A DNA stretch of 64,000 nucleotides from Phanerodontia chrysosporium. Lineage: Eukaryota > Basidiomycota > Agaricomycetes > Polyporales > Phanerochaetaceae. Shown piece after piece: positions 24,017-36,027 of the stretch. Below the pieces are notes generated by a model. The model was not told where the DNA came from, did no database searches, and saw only the letters and a program-made list of their open reading frames with translations. The stretch lies in contig MJGA01000002.1 of assembly GCA_001910725.1 (NCBI GenBank), positions 930,001 through 994,000 on the forward strand. The letters are read 5' to 3'. Every line of letters starts with the position of its first letter. Position 1 is the first letter of the stretch. The position numbers and the translations under genes were made by a program.

Positions 24017-26361
24017 TCATCTAAACAGCCCCAAAATGTACTTACAACTCCAATGTGAGCCTGACGAGTTTCGTCTAAATGGATGCAATATGCGTTTCCA
24101 CAATGAATCAGGAGATGGAGCAATTGCACCCCAGTCTGCATGCAACACTGCTGTGACGATGAGTGTCATGCTAAAGAGTAAGATAGCCATGAGAGATCTT
24201 GTAATGGTGTCAGTTGCAGCAAAGCAGGTCCAAGTTATTGACACCAGAAATGTAAGCATGCTGAAACCAGGTCATTGGTAATGTTATCTTTGAACAATAT
24301 AGCAGTGACCAACCTCCAAGTGAAGAGAGCCGAAGGTAGACTACAAGACAATCAGCACTGATTATGAAGTTTCTCATGTACTGACAATTACCTGTAGATG
24401 AGTGCATCAGCTTGCCAGCTAAGTATGGGACTTTCCCCCCGTCTTGCGAGATACCGAATCTGTGTAACTTTTGAGGACCATGTAGAAGCATGCCAGTGGA
24501 GTGACTATTGTACTTACTGCTTCTGAGGCAGTATTGTTGCTGTCAGGAGGATGTTGTCTTGAGAGGGTCCAGCAAATTAGATAACATGCCAGGCTAAGAA
24601 TAGTCGAGGCATAGCTGGCAATTTGTGCCACACTGCGATGCGCAGAAGCACTTGCACTGTCAATGCTTTGAATGGCCAGAAAGCCCACATTTGTTGATAG
24701 TAGAACTGTGACCTGTGCTCTTCAGTGAGATAGGTACTAACTATATTGTGTGGTGCATACTGGAGTTGTTGCTCTCTCCCAATCCCTGCGCATCTCATCC
24801 CAGAACTTATTCCAGGGTGTTTCATTTATGCTCTCATCAACATACATGGCACGCAGTTTCTTCAAATAGACATCTGGCATGTAAAACAAGAAAGGTGAGC
24901 AGATCAAAAAGATAAGCTTGGGAGACATATGTAGGTTGCCATCGTGGACAGATTGATCACGATTGAGCCGCGCTCCATGTTCTCCATAATAATGGATGAA
25001 CATCTCACGGTCTGGGAGGTGATGAATATGAGTTAGCTGCATGCATGACAATACAACTTACTCAGGGTGTGCATGTGGCGTGCTAAGAATATATGTGACG
25101 AATGGAATAACTATGAGAGCTTTGCAGCTTACCAACAATTGAAATTCCGGTGCTTCCACTGTTGTGTACTACAAATCCAGGTTAGACCAGATGAAAAGTG
25201 ACAGGAGCACGTAGGCATTTACTTTTCATCTTTCGCAGGTCCTTCAAGATTCTTTGGCATTTATCAATTGAATAAGGGCAAGTTGATGTTGAAGAGGTCA
25301 TATGATCTGCAAGTCATGTAATAAATCAAGATGTGCATGGTAGCATATCATGATACTTGCCATGGTATCCATATTGCAGAAGATTCACCAGCTCATCAAG
25401 TATTGGTTGAGTGACCATGCGGTCTCCAGGGAATATCTCAACATGTAACCTATCAGGTCATGGTACCAGTAAACACAGGTACTCCTGTTCAGTTTCTGCA
25501 GTTGAATTCAAATATTATCATTCAGCTCACCAATATAATGCCTCGAGATAGCGAGCTGACAAACATATTGTTTATTAGGTCGAGAACCTGTATGGAAGAG
25601 AATGTTGACAGCAAACCTAGATGCTTATTTGATGTGACGAAACGATGTGTTTTTTCAAGAATTGTAGTGAGCCAAATGTTGTGGACCCAGAAAATCCTTC
25701 TTCTCTGAGGCTCCGCAAAGTAATAACCCCACTTGTCTTCAGACAATGTCTCAATCACGAGCTCAGATGCTCTTGCTTCTTCGGGAAGCTTTGCTCTCAG
25801 AGACCTCGCGTTTATTAGAATTGTGTTGATAACCTCCTCTGTAGCAGCGGCAATATGTATGTTTGTATAGAGTAGCTGTAGCTGCATGGTAGGTGAGTGC
25901 TCTTTGTGAGAAATTGTGACTCACTTGTTCTGGGTAGTAGAAGTATGGTTTACCATCAGGGCTTGTGTACAAACGCCAGTTGACTGACAATGCATGTCTT
26001 TCCCAGTTGCCCCAGGCATCGTCACACTTCTTCGGTGGGATTTTCTCCTCGTGCTCATCACAGTCATACCAAAGCTCGACTTCATTGCCCTTGAGTACGA
26101 ACATATGTTCCTGTGGCGTGATAGAGCTGTGTGCAGGTGAGTTAATGGAGACCTGTCAGTAGTACACTGTGATACTTGCATATTGTAGTGGCGAGTGTGT
26201 TGCTTGTCATAGACCTCGTTGGGAGTTATAGTTTCCAGCATATCTGCTGCGGGAGTGTTCGTAATTCGAGGTGGCTGTGCCGTCCGACCCCCTGGCGTCG
26301 GAGGAGGCTCATGTCCATCAGGTGGGGAGTGGCTGTTGATCTGCAACACTGTGTCCGACAT
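24017..26361 (-). CDS. WW-like/multi-TM family protein, copy 2 (AT-richer)
   Basis: Same architecture as the copies at 15.3-17.6 kb and 43.3-46.0 kb. The ATG at 26361 opens a Pro-rich N-terminus (MSDTVLQINSHSPPDGHEPP). Then come an acidic linker, a WW-like segment (WERHALSVNWRLYTSPDGKP + YFYYPEQ), the helical block ending 'WGYYFAEPQRRRIFWVHN', 'LHVEIFPGDRMVTQPILDEL', 'STSTCPYSIDKCQRILKDLR', 'FIHYYGEHGARLNRDQS', 'LIFLICSPFLFYMPDVYLKK', and TM segments 'TVLLSTNVGFLAIQSID', 'QIASYASTILSLACYLICW', 'SLPSALFTW' and 'SMLTFLVSITWTCF', ending at 24017. Introns again phase-match. Base composition is clearly AT-richer, with few CpG and many TG/CA, unlike the neighbours and the other two copies, yet the frame looks intact. 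The C-terminus is shorter and differs from copy 3 after the last TM. Confidence 0.68.
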
Positions 26362-27191
26362 GATTCACAGAGGAATAGACGTATGGAACACAGCCCTGAC
26401 AGTTGACGTTGTTTAGTAACGGAATCCTTACCAAACCGATGTCTTAAGTACTGCAGCGGCAGGTGGGAATAAGGCCTTGAGGGCAAAGGCGAGGCGGGCT
26501 CGTGGCTAGCTGTGGGGCGCGGTTGGCCCTTTATTGATGAGAGCTATAGCGCACTGGCTACTACATACCTGAGTGGCCGCACGAATGTGATAGCACGCAG
26601 CTCCGATACCAGTGATTATACATTTTTCTCTGGCGGAGCGTACGCGCAGATCATAGTACATAGCCCGATATGCAACGTTCAGGGCGGGCGATGAACGTGA
26701 AGACGTAAGTTTTACAAGCACGCAATACAGGTGCTGACGACGAACCTTACGCCGCCCATGCCAACTTACAGGCATGCAGAAGCCTGTCAATGCCAGATGA
26801 CCGATTGCTATCGCGAGATCCTTCGAGCTGTGCACTAGTTCGATGAAATCTTTCAGAGCTAGTAATCACGAGGGCACACCTCGCGAACCGCTTGTAGCAA
26901 CACTGCTGCGGTCAATTAACCCCTTGGCAGCAGCAGGCTGTTATAAGACATTGAGTACCTGCAAACACACTTTCTCGGAGTTTCCTGAGACGAGAAGGCA
27001 TGTCCTCAACACGCACCTGGTATGACACTGGCGCCGGCACGTTGCAGTCATGCACGATATTTGCGCACGCACACAATGTGTTGGGAAGTCCGGAAAAAAG
27101 GCAATGCAGCAAGATGAACAGCGTTCATTCTTAGATTCCAGGTAGTACAGCATCCATGACCCGCATAGGCTGATCATGTCACCGCTCGATG
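26362..27191. other. Intergenic region between two minus-strand genes
   Basis: About 830 bases. The left part should contain the promoter of WW/TM copy 2 and the right part the terminator of MCM10. Short open frames lack coding character, and I see no RNA gene or repeat. Confidence 0.45.
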
Positions 27192-29555
27192 TCACAGGTC
27201 AACCATCCCTGGCTGAGACGATGCAGACGGGGTAGGGTTGGCGGGAAGGACAATGAGATCGTCGTCGCTTGAATGTAGGGAGTCGGCAGCTCCGATGTTG
27301 CGCGAAACGCTGGGCTTGTCGGGGGCACGAACGGTCGTTTTGAGCTTTCCAGGCCGCGGTCCGAGCTCAATCTCTTTGCGGGAAGCCTGAAGCGCTGCCA
27401 ACGCCTCGAGCTGCAAGTGAAGGCGTGAATGAGGCGGACAGTAAGACACGAGGCGGAATTGACCTTTCTTTGCACCTCGGAATCCTTCACCTTATGACCC
27501 TCCTTCGCTGTCGGGTCGAATCCGAGACTGCGCACGAGAGTCGCTGAATACGCGTTCTTCACCGCCTTCATGCCGTTCTCATTGTCCGACTCGCTTCCGC
27601 CGTCATCATCTCGTTTCCGCTTCTTCGTTGGTTCATGTCCTTTCCCCTTTCCCTTTCCATTGCCCTTCTCGTCCTTCTCCAGCTTTTTACCGAAGTCCCG
27701 CGCCGCCTTCACGGCCTTCATGCCCTCCTTATCGCGTTTCAGGAGCTTCTTCAGTTCCTCATCCGCGTCTTTCGCGGACACCTTGCGTGCAGCCTTCGCC
27801 TGGGCCTCCCGCCCTAGCGTCTCGTTGACGAACAGCCCCGATTCGCGGCGGTCGGAAACGACGTGGCCCGCAACGACGTACGTCGCACCGCTGCCAGCCG
27901 CGTCTGCTTCGGGCCGAAGCCCCCATTGGCGGCTCGGGTCGTATTCGGCTTTCTTCTTCGCCACAGCACTCATACCGGAGGTGCCCGTCGCAAACTCGGC
28001 GCGAGCTGCGCGCTTCGCCTGTACAGCGTGCTGGACGTGGTAGTCGCAAACGTCGCTCACGCGTTTGTCGCACCAGCTCCCGCAGACCTTGCCGTCGCGC
28101 TTCACGACGTGGCACATCCCCAGGTCTTGTGCATGTCCGAGGACAAGGATGGACTCCAGCGACTCGGGTGTCAGCGCGAGGATATTGTCGGTGGGGTGCG
28201 GTACGTCGCCCGAACGCTAAGTGCACTATGAGCAGTAGTCATGGCCGAGTAGGAAAACCCCTACCTGGAATGGCTTCAGGATCTTCGGGTTCAGCAGCGC
28301 GACGACGGCGCCTTCTTTGAGCTTCGACATTCGTTCGAATGCTCCTCGACTACCACCCTTGTAGACCTTCGCCTTCCTCCCATCCTCTTGAACGACCTCC
28401 TGCACACCATCTGACTCAAACAGCAGCAGCGAGAGCACAGCGTCGCCACGAATGACAGACTTCCCCGCTGTGGCAGAACTCTTCGCGCGACATCCAAAGT
28501 CGATGAGCTTCAAGTTCAAGTACTTCTTCCCCGATGGCTTCGGTGGCTCCTGCTTAGCCTTTCCCTTTCCCCATTGTGATCTTCTCAAAGTAGGAGGAGG
28601 GGCATCGAGGATAAGAGACTTCAAATCGTCGTCTTTGTTAGGGAGTTCGGCGAGATCATCTTTCCCTACACCGACGGGTGCTTTGCTGTACTTGACAGGA
28701 CCTCGCTCTGCAACGACTGCTATTGTGACCCAGTCACCTTCCACCGGAACATCATAGCCTTGCTTGTTCGGCAGAAGGCGGATCACAGAGTACAGCTTGG
28801 ACGGTGAGATGTAGTAGCGGCCGCGGAGATAATCTGGAATTCGTCGTGTGGCAGCGCCCGTGTTCTGAAGCACGGTAAATTCAGGTAATACACAAGATAC
28901 CAAAGTACTCACGAAAGGCGAATCCCGGAGTGGGGCTCGAGCTTCACAAAATGAGGATCGTCGAACGGCGGTTTGTGCTCGTAGGGCCCGATGGAAAGGT
29001 CTTCGACAAGCGCAAGATTCTCGTCACGGATATCCATGTCTGCGTCCGCGTTAGACCGCGTTGTAGGCTTCTCCATAAAGCCGGATGATCGAGCAGGAGC
29101 TGCTGTCTCTACTTTCGTGGAAGCGGATGCGAAACTGGCGAGCTTCGTCAAGACTGACGACGGGGCAGGCGTCGACGAGGAAGCGTGAGGCCGCTTAGCA
29201 GTAGGCGCAGTATTTGTCTTGTATTGCAGGGACGGGTGCGACTGCTCGACCTTCGAGCTTGTCCCAGCCTTTGGGAATACTGCAACCGTCTTGGCATGGT
29301 TATCGTCGGCTTTCCGCTTTTCTAGCACGCTGTTAGCCCAGTGTGCATGGGAGAGCAGTGGTACGCACTGGGAGAAGGTGTGGCTGGGGCTAGCAGGTTC
29401 TGTTGCGACTGCTTCCTCTTCTTGGGTGTTGAGGGCGGCACAGGTTCCACGCCGTCTGGCACGCTCTTCAGTTGAGCCTGCAGTGCAGCGATTTGGCGTC
29501 GGAGTTCAGCCTGACGTTGTTCTTCCTCCAGTCTTCTCCTCGAAGAAGAGTCCAT
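27192..29555 (-). CDS. MCM10: DNA replication protein Mcm10
   Basis: Five exons by phase. The N-terminus is a coiled coil (MDSSSRRRLEEEQRQAELRR) and a basic linker (STPKKRKQSQQ). An OB-fold follows ('RIPDYLRGRYYISPSKLYSV' ... 'YDVPVEGDWVTIAVVAERGP', 'KYLNLKLIDFGCR'). The Mcm10 zinc finger comes next ('CHVVKRDGKVCGSWCDKRVS' + 'DVCDYHV': CCCH type), then 'RQWGLRP', a Lys-rich stretch (THKKR-type nuclear signals such as PTKKRKRDDD) and a short C-terminal helix ('LEALAALQASRKEIELGPRP'). Mcm10 binds the CMG helicase, DNA polymerase alpha and single-stranded DNA to start replication in the nucleus. The start at 29555 is the only ATG leading the coiled coil. Introns: after 'TPSP', after 'IRLS', after 'PKILKPFQ', and after 'SEVQRK'. 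There is no frame problem. Confidence 0.92.
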
Positions 29556-29883
29556 CGAGGCAGGCACCCGAGGAAAGGGAAAGGTTCGAATAAATCCGGG
29601 GTCGTGGTTAGGATGGAACCGACGCGTTGATGCGCGCTTGGTGCGTTACGCGTGCGCGATGTTTGCACTTGTTTGCACCATGCAGGACTGCGGGGAATAA
29701 ACAACACTGAATAAAGATACGAAGAGAGGTTATACACCGTAAAGCACAGTAACTAGATCTCGTATTATCCCTAGACACAACAAGATGATAACTAGAATGA
29801 GTAGTCGTAAAAGTCATAAAGCTCGTCGCCTCAAGGCCCCGACTATCGCCGTGGCAGGCTCGCCTAGAGGCTCCAATCGTAAA

Positions 29884-32800
29884 TTATAGCTCGCTTTTGA
29901 TGATAATCTCGAAGCAGCGCTGGCAGAATGGCTTCTCGTCCCGCAAAAAGAACCTGCCGTTCGTGAAGGGCCCCTCACAAGCCTAGCCAAATGCGTCAGC
30001 AGCTTGCCTACGGTACGCGATAAATGACGCACCTTGCATACGAAACACTCAGGGCACCACTTCCCGCCTAGAACTTCAAGCGCATCCATATCCTTCCGTA
30101 TCGGCTTCTTGCACTTCTTGCACTTGGGCATCCGGAGGCGCACATGACAACGCTCGCAATATGGGTGACCGTTGTACACCGTAAAACCCTCGCCGGCGCC
30201 GCCGTCAAATGTGCCGTCGCCCGAAAAGTTGCGAGCAGTGGTGCTTGCGGGAAGGAAGGGGTCGCCACACTCGGCACAGAAGAAGTGCTGCGTATGGTAT
30301 GTTCGCTTTCCCAGTCCGTCCGATTCGCTGAGTGTGATGTAGTCCTGGTCTGCGATAGCAGTCTGGCAATGATAACATCGAGGAGCGAATTTCTAGCGAT
30401 GATGTCAGCATTCGAGTAGCCACAATTCTAATCGAGACTCACCTCGTAGTAATCCAGCGAACAGTAGAGCCTCCCCTCATGCTCGTACATTGCCAGGTTC
30501 TCGAGCAGCTGGTCGCAGGCAGCGCACCGGAAACACCCCGGATGCCAATTCGCCCCCATTGTATTGATACTCCTCCCGAGGATGGCGCCGCCACATGCAC
30601 CGCAAAAGAGCCCACCCGGATTACGCACTGCAGGCAGTGGGTGCATCGGGTGATTCATGCGGCGTGGCATGCCATTCGTGTTTGGCTCCGAGCCCGACAC
30701 CGATATCTGCGGGATAGAGGGCTGTGAAGCCTCTGCATCGCCAATGGATATGCTAGGGATTGGCATACTATCATCGTCCATACCACCGACAGATACCCTG
30801 GGGATATCGTTCGCATATCCTTGATCTGGTCCTGAGACTGCAAATGAAGGACCAGCTTCCCAGTGGTTGCTCTGGGTGCTTGTGGTGCTTGGTAGAGCTC
30901 GTCTTTGCGGACTCTCCTGTCCGCCTCTAGTTTGCGGATTTGGTGCACTGTGAGCGTCGATGCCATAGCCTTGGGTCTGAGGCGGGACGGGAAATGAGGA
31001 CAGCGAGAACGCTGAGGTCGCGGAGCTTGGCGTCACGGCACTGGGCTGCGATGGCATATTTGCACTCACTCCGGTATTCGAGGCGCCTTGAGTACGGATG
31101 ACAGGGAGTCCGCTTGAATTTTGACGGGCGTGAGTAAACGTTGGCTGACGAATAGGCGATGGCGAACGACGCAATGACGGAGGCGGAGCATCTTCAAGGT
31201 TCGGGATCATCCTTTGAGGAAGAGGGGCAGGGAGAATGGGTTCGCGTACGGGTGCTTGTGGAGGGAACCGGATTCGCGTCGGCGAAGTTGGGTTACTCTG
31301 GGGAGCCCGCTCAGACAGAGGGGGCTGCGGCGCGGTGTTTCGAGTTGGAGATGTGTCGCACGACTGAGGCGGTGCTTGCGAGAATCTTGAGCGAGTGGGA
31401 GAGGTGTTCGCCGGGTGCTGCGGGGGAGGTTGTCTTACGGGTGAGGTGTCTCGTGACGCTGAGGGGAAGTGCGGACGTGTAGGTGATGCCTGCGAAGGAT
31501 GCTGAGGAGGTGGCACACGCGTGGGGGACGACTGCCCCGGGTCAGAAGGTACTTGCGGTGTCCGAGGCAAAGGCGGCAGCTCTGAAGGCCAACGAGACGA
31601 GACAGGCTGTGTAGACGCACGTCCAATAGCGGGCATAGGATGTTCGCGCCTTGGCGGACTTTCACCCGCATTCGAAGGTTTGCTAAGAGCTAAGTCGAAG
31701 GAGGATCCGTTGAGAGACAATTCTGCCATACGAGAGACAATAGACTGTCGCCGAGCTCTGAATGGGCCGGTCGGATGTGAATGCTCATTTGGCTTCTGCA
31801 CGCGTTCGGAAGCAATCCGGCCAGGGGTTTCACGGACGCCAAACGAAGGGCTCGGAGGTCGACCCTGAGTGTAGTTTGGTGGTCTGTGCAAGAGGGAGTT
31901 CTCATACATATCTTCGCTCTCTGAGCTAAGTGGTGAATGTCTTGGTGACTCGTTGAGCGCGGAGCGGAATGGCGACACACTTGCATCAGGTCCCGACAGT
32001 TCTGGGGATCTATTTTCGAAGACCATTTGCTTGTGCGGTGATCCGTTGGGCGGGGAAGGCAAGGTGCGTAAGCCAGTCGTCTTTGAAGGACTCGATACGG
32101 TAGACCCGTCGACTGAGTTTCCGCGTGAAGGCGTTGGTCTGGTAGGTGAATATTGAGCCGGTGACGGGAACGACTGTGCAGGAGAAGGAGGTAAGGGACG
32201 CATGGCGGATGCATTCCTCTGAAGGCCGGAACCACCATTGTGATCCCCGCTCGGTGTCCCAGAGATAGATGATCGCTTCTCAAACGGGGAGGGCGGGTGG
32301 TCGGAGGTCGGAGGCAATCCTGGTACAGCAGGAAGACTGCGTTTCCAAAGAGGTACAAACTTCTGTCCAGGAGGAGGTAGAGGTCCGGTTTGGTTCAAGA
32401 TGTCCTTCACAGGGCTTGAGCTACGCGTGAGATCCACACTTCTAGTGGAACGTGGTATCGGCGTAGGCAAGGGTCTGGACGATCTCGCAGATATTTGTGA
32501 GCCTGAGCTTGAGGTTGAGTCTGTCGACTGCGTTGAGAAACCTGAAGACGTTGGCGCAGCAGAAGTAGAGTACGAAGTACGGTGAAAAGGCGAGGATGGA
32601 GCAGATGGCGAGACTTGCTGAGTCGCGGGTAATGGACGCCTGTCCGGTATTGGGTTAGTGACTGGTCTAGCCTGGGGGTTGGAAGAGGACGTCTCGGAGG
32701 GGATTGCTGTGGAGCAGGGATGTACTGGGAGCCTCCTTGCCCTTGGCTGTACTGAGAGAACACCGAACTGGTACGTTCTAGTCCAGGAGACCTTGCACTG

Positions 32801-33150
32801 GAATATCCGAATTGAGACGCCCCACCTTCTGCATAATAGGGTCCTGTGGGTGAGTGTAGGGGGCTCTGCGTACGGCTAGGCACATGTGCAGGGGATGCCA
32901 GGTTCATAGGAGGGGGTTGGACTGACGGAGGACGGTGGAAAGGTGAGTTGGGATGTGAAGATTGCTGGGGATTTCCAGTGGGGTCCCACGGCGGCCGCGA
33001 CTGCTGATAGTGGTCTACATAGGCATCTGGATAGGGCTTCGCGCTCGTACTTGGTGTGTAGGCTCCAACATTGACGTGCTGAGACTGCCGAAAGGGGGCG
33101 AATTGCGACTGCGGTGGCGCATAATTATTAGGGTATGGAGTATGCGACAT
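29884..33150 (-). CDS. Three-LIM paxillin-like protein (Pxl1-type)
   Basis: A long disordered Ser/Pro-rich N-terminal part (MSHTPYPNNYAPP ...; repeated 'RPLPTP'-like and 'SPTR' motifs) is followed by LIM1 (CGACGGAILGRSINTMGANW ... CAACDQLLENLAMYEHEGRL), LIM2 (CYHCQTAIADQDYIT ... HFFCAECGDPFL ... CERCH) and LIM3 (CKKCKKPIRKDMDALEVLGG ... CFVCKACEGPFTNGRFFLRD ... CQRCFEIIIKSEL), ending at 29884. Three C-terminal LIM domains after a long Pro-rich region fit fungal paxillin-like proteins that act at the cell cortex and the cytokinetic ring. The start at 33150 is the first ATG of the conserved frame. Around 32,650-32,690 the frame must change: either a 59-base phase-2 intron (GTACAT...CTAG) or one missing base in a run of five Gs (plus strand) explains it. 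Confidence 0.83.
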
Positions 33151-33454
33151 GACGACGTCCTGAGGCGGACTTTCAGAGCAAAAGAAAATTACGTCCGATG
33201 TATAGACCGAAGCAGCATGAGAGAGCAAGACAGACAAGGGCCGAGCTCGAAGCGACGCGACTTGGGCTCCGTTCCACAAGCGCCCGAGACCCCGCAAACC
33301 CCGTATCGTGCCTCCGGAGACTTCACCGCCTCATGACAAAGATTCGCGCGTTGGCCGAGCTCCCGAGAGGACTATGATGAAGTTCTGGTTGGGCGAAGAG
33401 ACGCTTGATCAAATTGAATATCATTGACACCAACCAGCAAAACGCTATTCTTAT

Positions 33455-35726
33455 CTAGCCGAAGTGGTTCAAGGAAAAGCCCAAGAAATCGCACTGCGCC
33501 GTTTCCCTGAATCCGTCCATCTTACTCGGCACCTCCAGTATGCGCAGCGGCGTGGCGTTGAGGTTCTTTTTATTGACAGGCTCCCATGAAGGTTGTTCTG
33601 CGAAACGTGCAGCAGAGGTAGTGAAGCCTCTTGCCTTCAGGAACGCGGGCTGAGGGTTCGGGTTGAAAGTACGCGCGAACGATGTCCACGTATCCATGGA
33701 CATCTGCATGAATGGCAAGTCGTTGGCATCGCGGTAGGGGAGTGATGTCGGAAGGGAGCCAAAGACGTAGAAGAGCTCTCCGCTGTGACATCTAGAACAC
33801 ACATATGAGCCTACTACAAATCACACACATTTTACCACTCACTTGAAGTATTCTGCGTCAGGATTGCCTGCCGGGTGTTCTGCATCAATAGGTGCGTCGC
33901 ATTTTGGTGCGTTGGGATCGAATCCTGGAGTTTGGTAGCTTCTGTTGAACTCATACATCCAGACGCTCTCAAACAAGTCATGTTGGACGGCTGAGAAAGC
34001 AGTGGCTTGGTCCAGGCAGCGGAACATCCCGTCAGTAGCACCACGTGCGGTCATGTTGAATAGATTGTCGATGTCGGTAGCTGCACTCGAGGGAATAGGG
34101 AATAGCGAACTATTGGCCAAGGTCGTAGGTAGCCCGATTGCAGCCAGGGCCTGAGCTGCATTGTCGTTTTCCTGACGATTCTTTGACTCAGCGCGTATGC
34201 GGGGCACTGTACTTCCAGTACTTACAGGCAATCCAATAAAAGCGGCACCGTCATCCCGCATCCAGCCAATCATGGCGTGCACCTTGGCAATCTTGCCCGT
34301 CTGGTTCAGCGGGAGTTGTGTCTCGGGTACGAAAGTGCCGTCCGCGACGACGAACCTAACATATTTTACACATCAAAAAGGCACGTAGAAGATGTGGTGA
34401 AGAGGTCTGACCTGGCAACAGTCGGGAGATTGACTAGAGTGTGCCCGTCTACCGCTTTCAAGCAAGCCAGACGATCAGCCGCAGAGCTGCAGTTTGTCGC
34501 AGCGAGAATTGGGTCGGCGACAAGACTTTGCTCCTGGGCGATGGTGTAGTACTGCGAATAGGTGGTAGCGTACCCGAGGCCGGCAAGGTTGCTCATCTGG
34601 ATAGCAGCCGCGAACTTCCCGATCGCCTTGGGGACTGCAGCAGAGCGCGAACCGACCCTGCACCAGCCGATTGTCCGAAGATCGTTATGCGCTCCGGGTC
34701 GCCACCAAACGCAGAGATATGTTGATTAACCCACTCGAGGGCAGCGATTTGGTCGGCGATGCCAAAGTTGCCGTTGGTCTGGCCATCATCGAGCGCGAGG
34801 AAACCGAGTGTAGACAGACGGTAGTTGGTGGTGACTACCACTACGTCGCCTCGCGAGGCCATGGGACCTCCGTCGAAGGTAGAGTCAGCCCCGGTACCTC
34901 CGGTGAAGGCGCCGCCGTGGATCCAGAACATGACTGCCTTCAGCGCTGATTTGGGGGCCGGGGTGGAACCGGGGACGAACGGCGTCCAGATGTTCAAGAA
35001 GAGACAATCTTCGCTGCCCGCAGTCTGGCCTGCCTGGATACATTGAGAACCGAACTTCGTGGCATTGATGGTCGTAGGACCAGTGTATGCGGTCGGATAC
35101 TTCCACCGTGCTGGTGGATCGGCAAATGGGATGCCCTGGAATCTGAACGAGCGGTTGTCACGGAAGCTATAGAATGACTCATCAGACTAGTGCAAAGTGC
35201 AAACAGTGCACGATGCTTACCCTGTGATGGATAGCCCATGCGAGGGACCGTGGTTTGGAACGTCGGATTTGTTGTTGAGTTGCCGCTGTTCGTGCATAAC
35301 GCAGGAAGGGGTAAAATGCAAAGGTTTGTGCCGATATGGCCATTCGTGTCGACTGTCTGGCACAGCAGGCCGTCAGATTTCGGATTAATCCAGAACTGCT
35401 GGCCGTTCAAGACGTGGCCTTGGAAGACCTGATATTGAAGCAGTGGAACGATGTCTTGCGAGAGTTGCCCGGATACGCCAGGCAACAGGGTCTCACCCAG
35501 AGACGAACATGCACTTTGGGAGGACGTGTGCGTTCCGCCGCCGACCAGCAATATGCTAGGGTGCGCGAATGGATTTTGGACTAGGAAAGTCAGTCAGTGC
35601 CGGTGTAGAAGAAGCTTTGTGATACCTACCGTCCAAATCGTTGTAGTGAAGTAAAGTGATGCTTCCGTCGTAGCGAGCATTCGCCACGACGGTGAAAGAG
35701 AGAGCGGCCAGGAGGATAGGCAACAT
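33455..35726 (-). CDS. Secreted type-B carboxylesterase/lipase
   Basis: An alpha/beta-hydrolase with signal peptide (MLPILLAALSFTVVANARYD). Conserved blocks: 'FRFQGIPFADPPARWKYP', 'SEDCLFLNIWTPFVPG', oxyanion region 'MFWIHGGAFTGGTGADST', 'VVVVTTNYRLSTLGFLALDD', 'NFGIADQIAALEWVNQHISA' and nucleophile elbow 'ITIFGQSAGAGSVRALL' (catalytic Ser in GQSAG). Further on, 'VHAMIGWMRDDGAAFIGLP' and 'CHSGELFYVFGSLP' carry the region of the catalytic His. About 120 residues precede the usual domain start and include 'GGTHTSSQSACSSLG'. It probably hydrolyses esters outside the cell; the substrate is unknown. Right after the nucleophile elbow, at 34630-34633 (GGGG on the plus strand), the frame breaks by one base between 'ALLQSP' and 'KAIGKFAAAIQMSNL'; one more base in the run repairs it. 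First intron after 'HYNDLD'. Confidence 0.85.
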
Positions 35727-36027
35727 CAACGCGGAACGCCTGCAAATCGCTAGCGTACTGGGAGACTGATATACAATTTCATTTTGACTGGTCGGGGAAA
35801 ATACATCTCTATAAGGATGCCTCTTTGATCGCATGACCGTTCGCGTGTGGGGTGTAGAACAAGTGACCGACAGGAACAGAGGGAAGAGATGTCTATAGCG
35901 CAGGAAAAACTGTCGTGCGCGCCAGCGGGTCCAATAGCGGACCGCCGAAGAACCACCGAGAAGTAAGGCAAGGTCATGCCCACCGTGCAGCCAAACACCC
36001 GCTCAAAATGCCATCACGACCGAGAGG

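Noticed and set aside
31159..31482. Open frame antisense to the LIM protein
   Set aside because: It mirrors the Ser/Pro-rich sense exon and has no motif or start context of its own.
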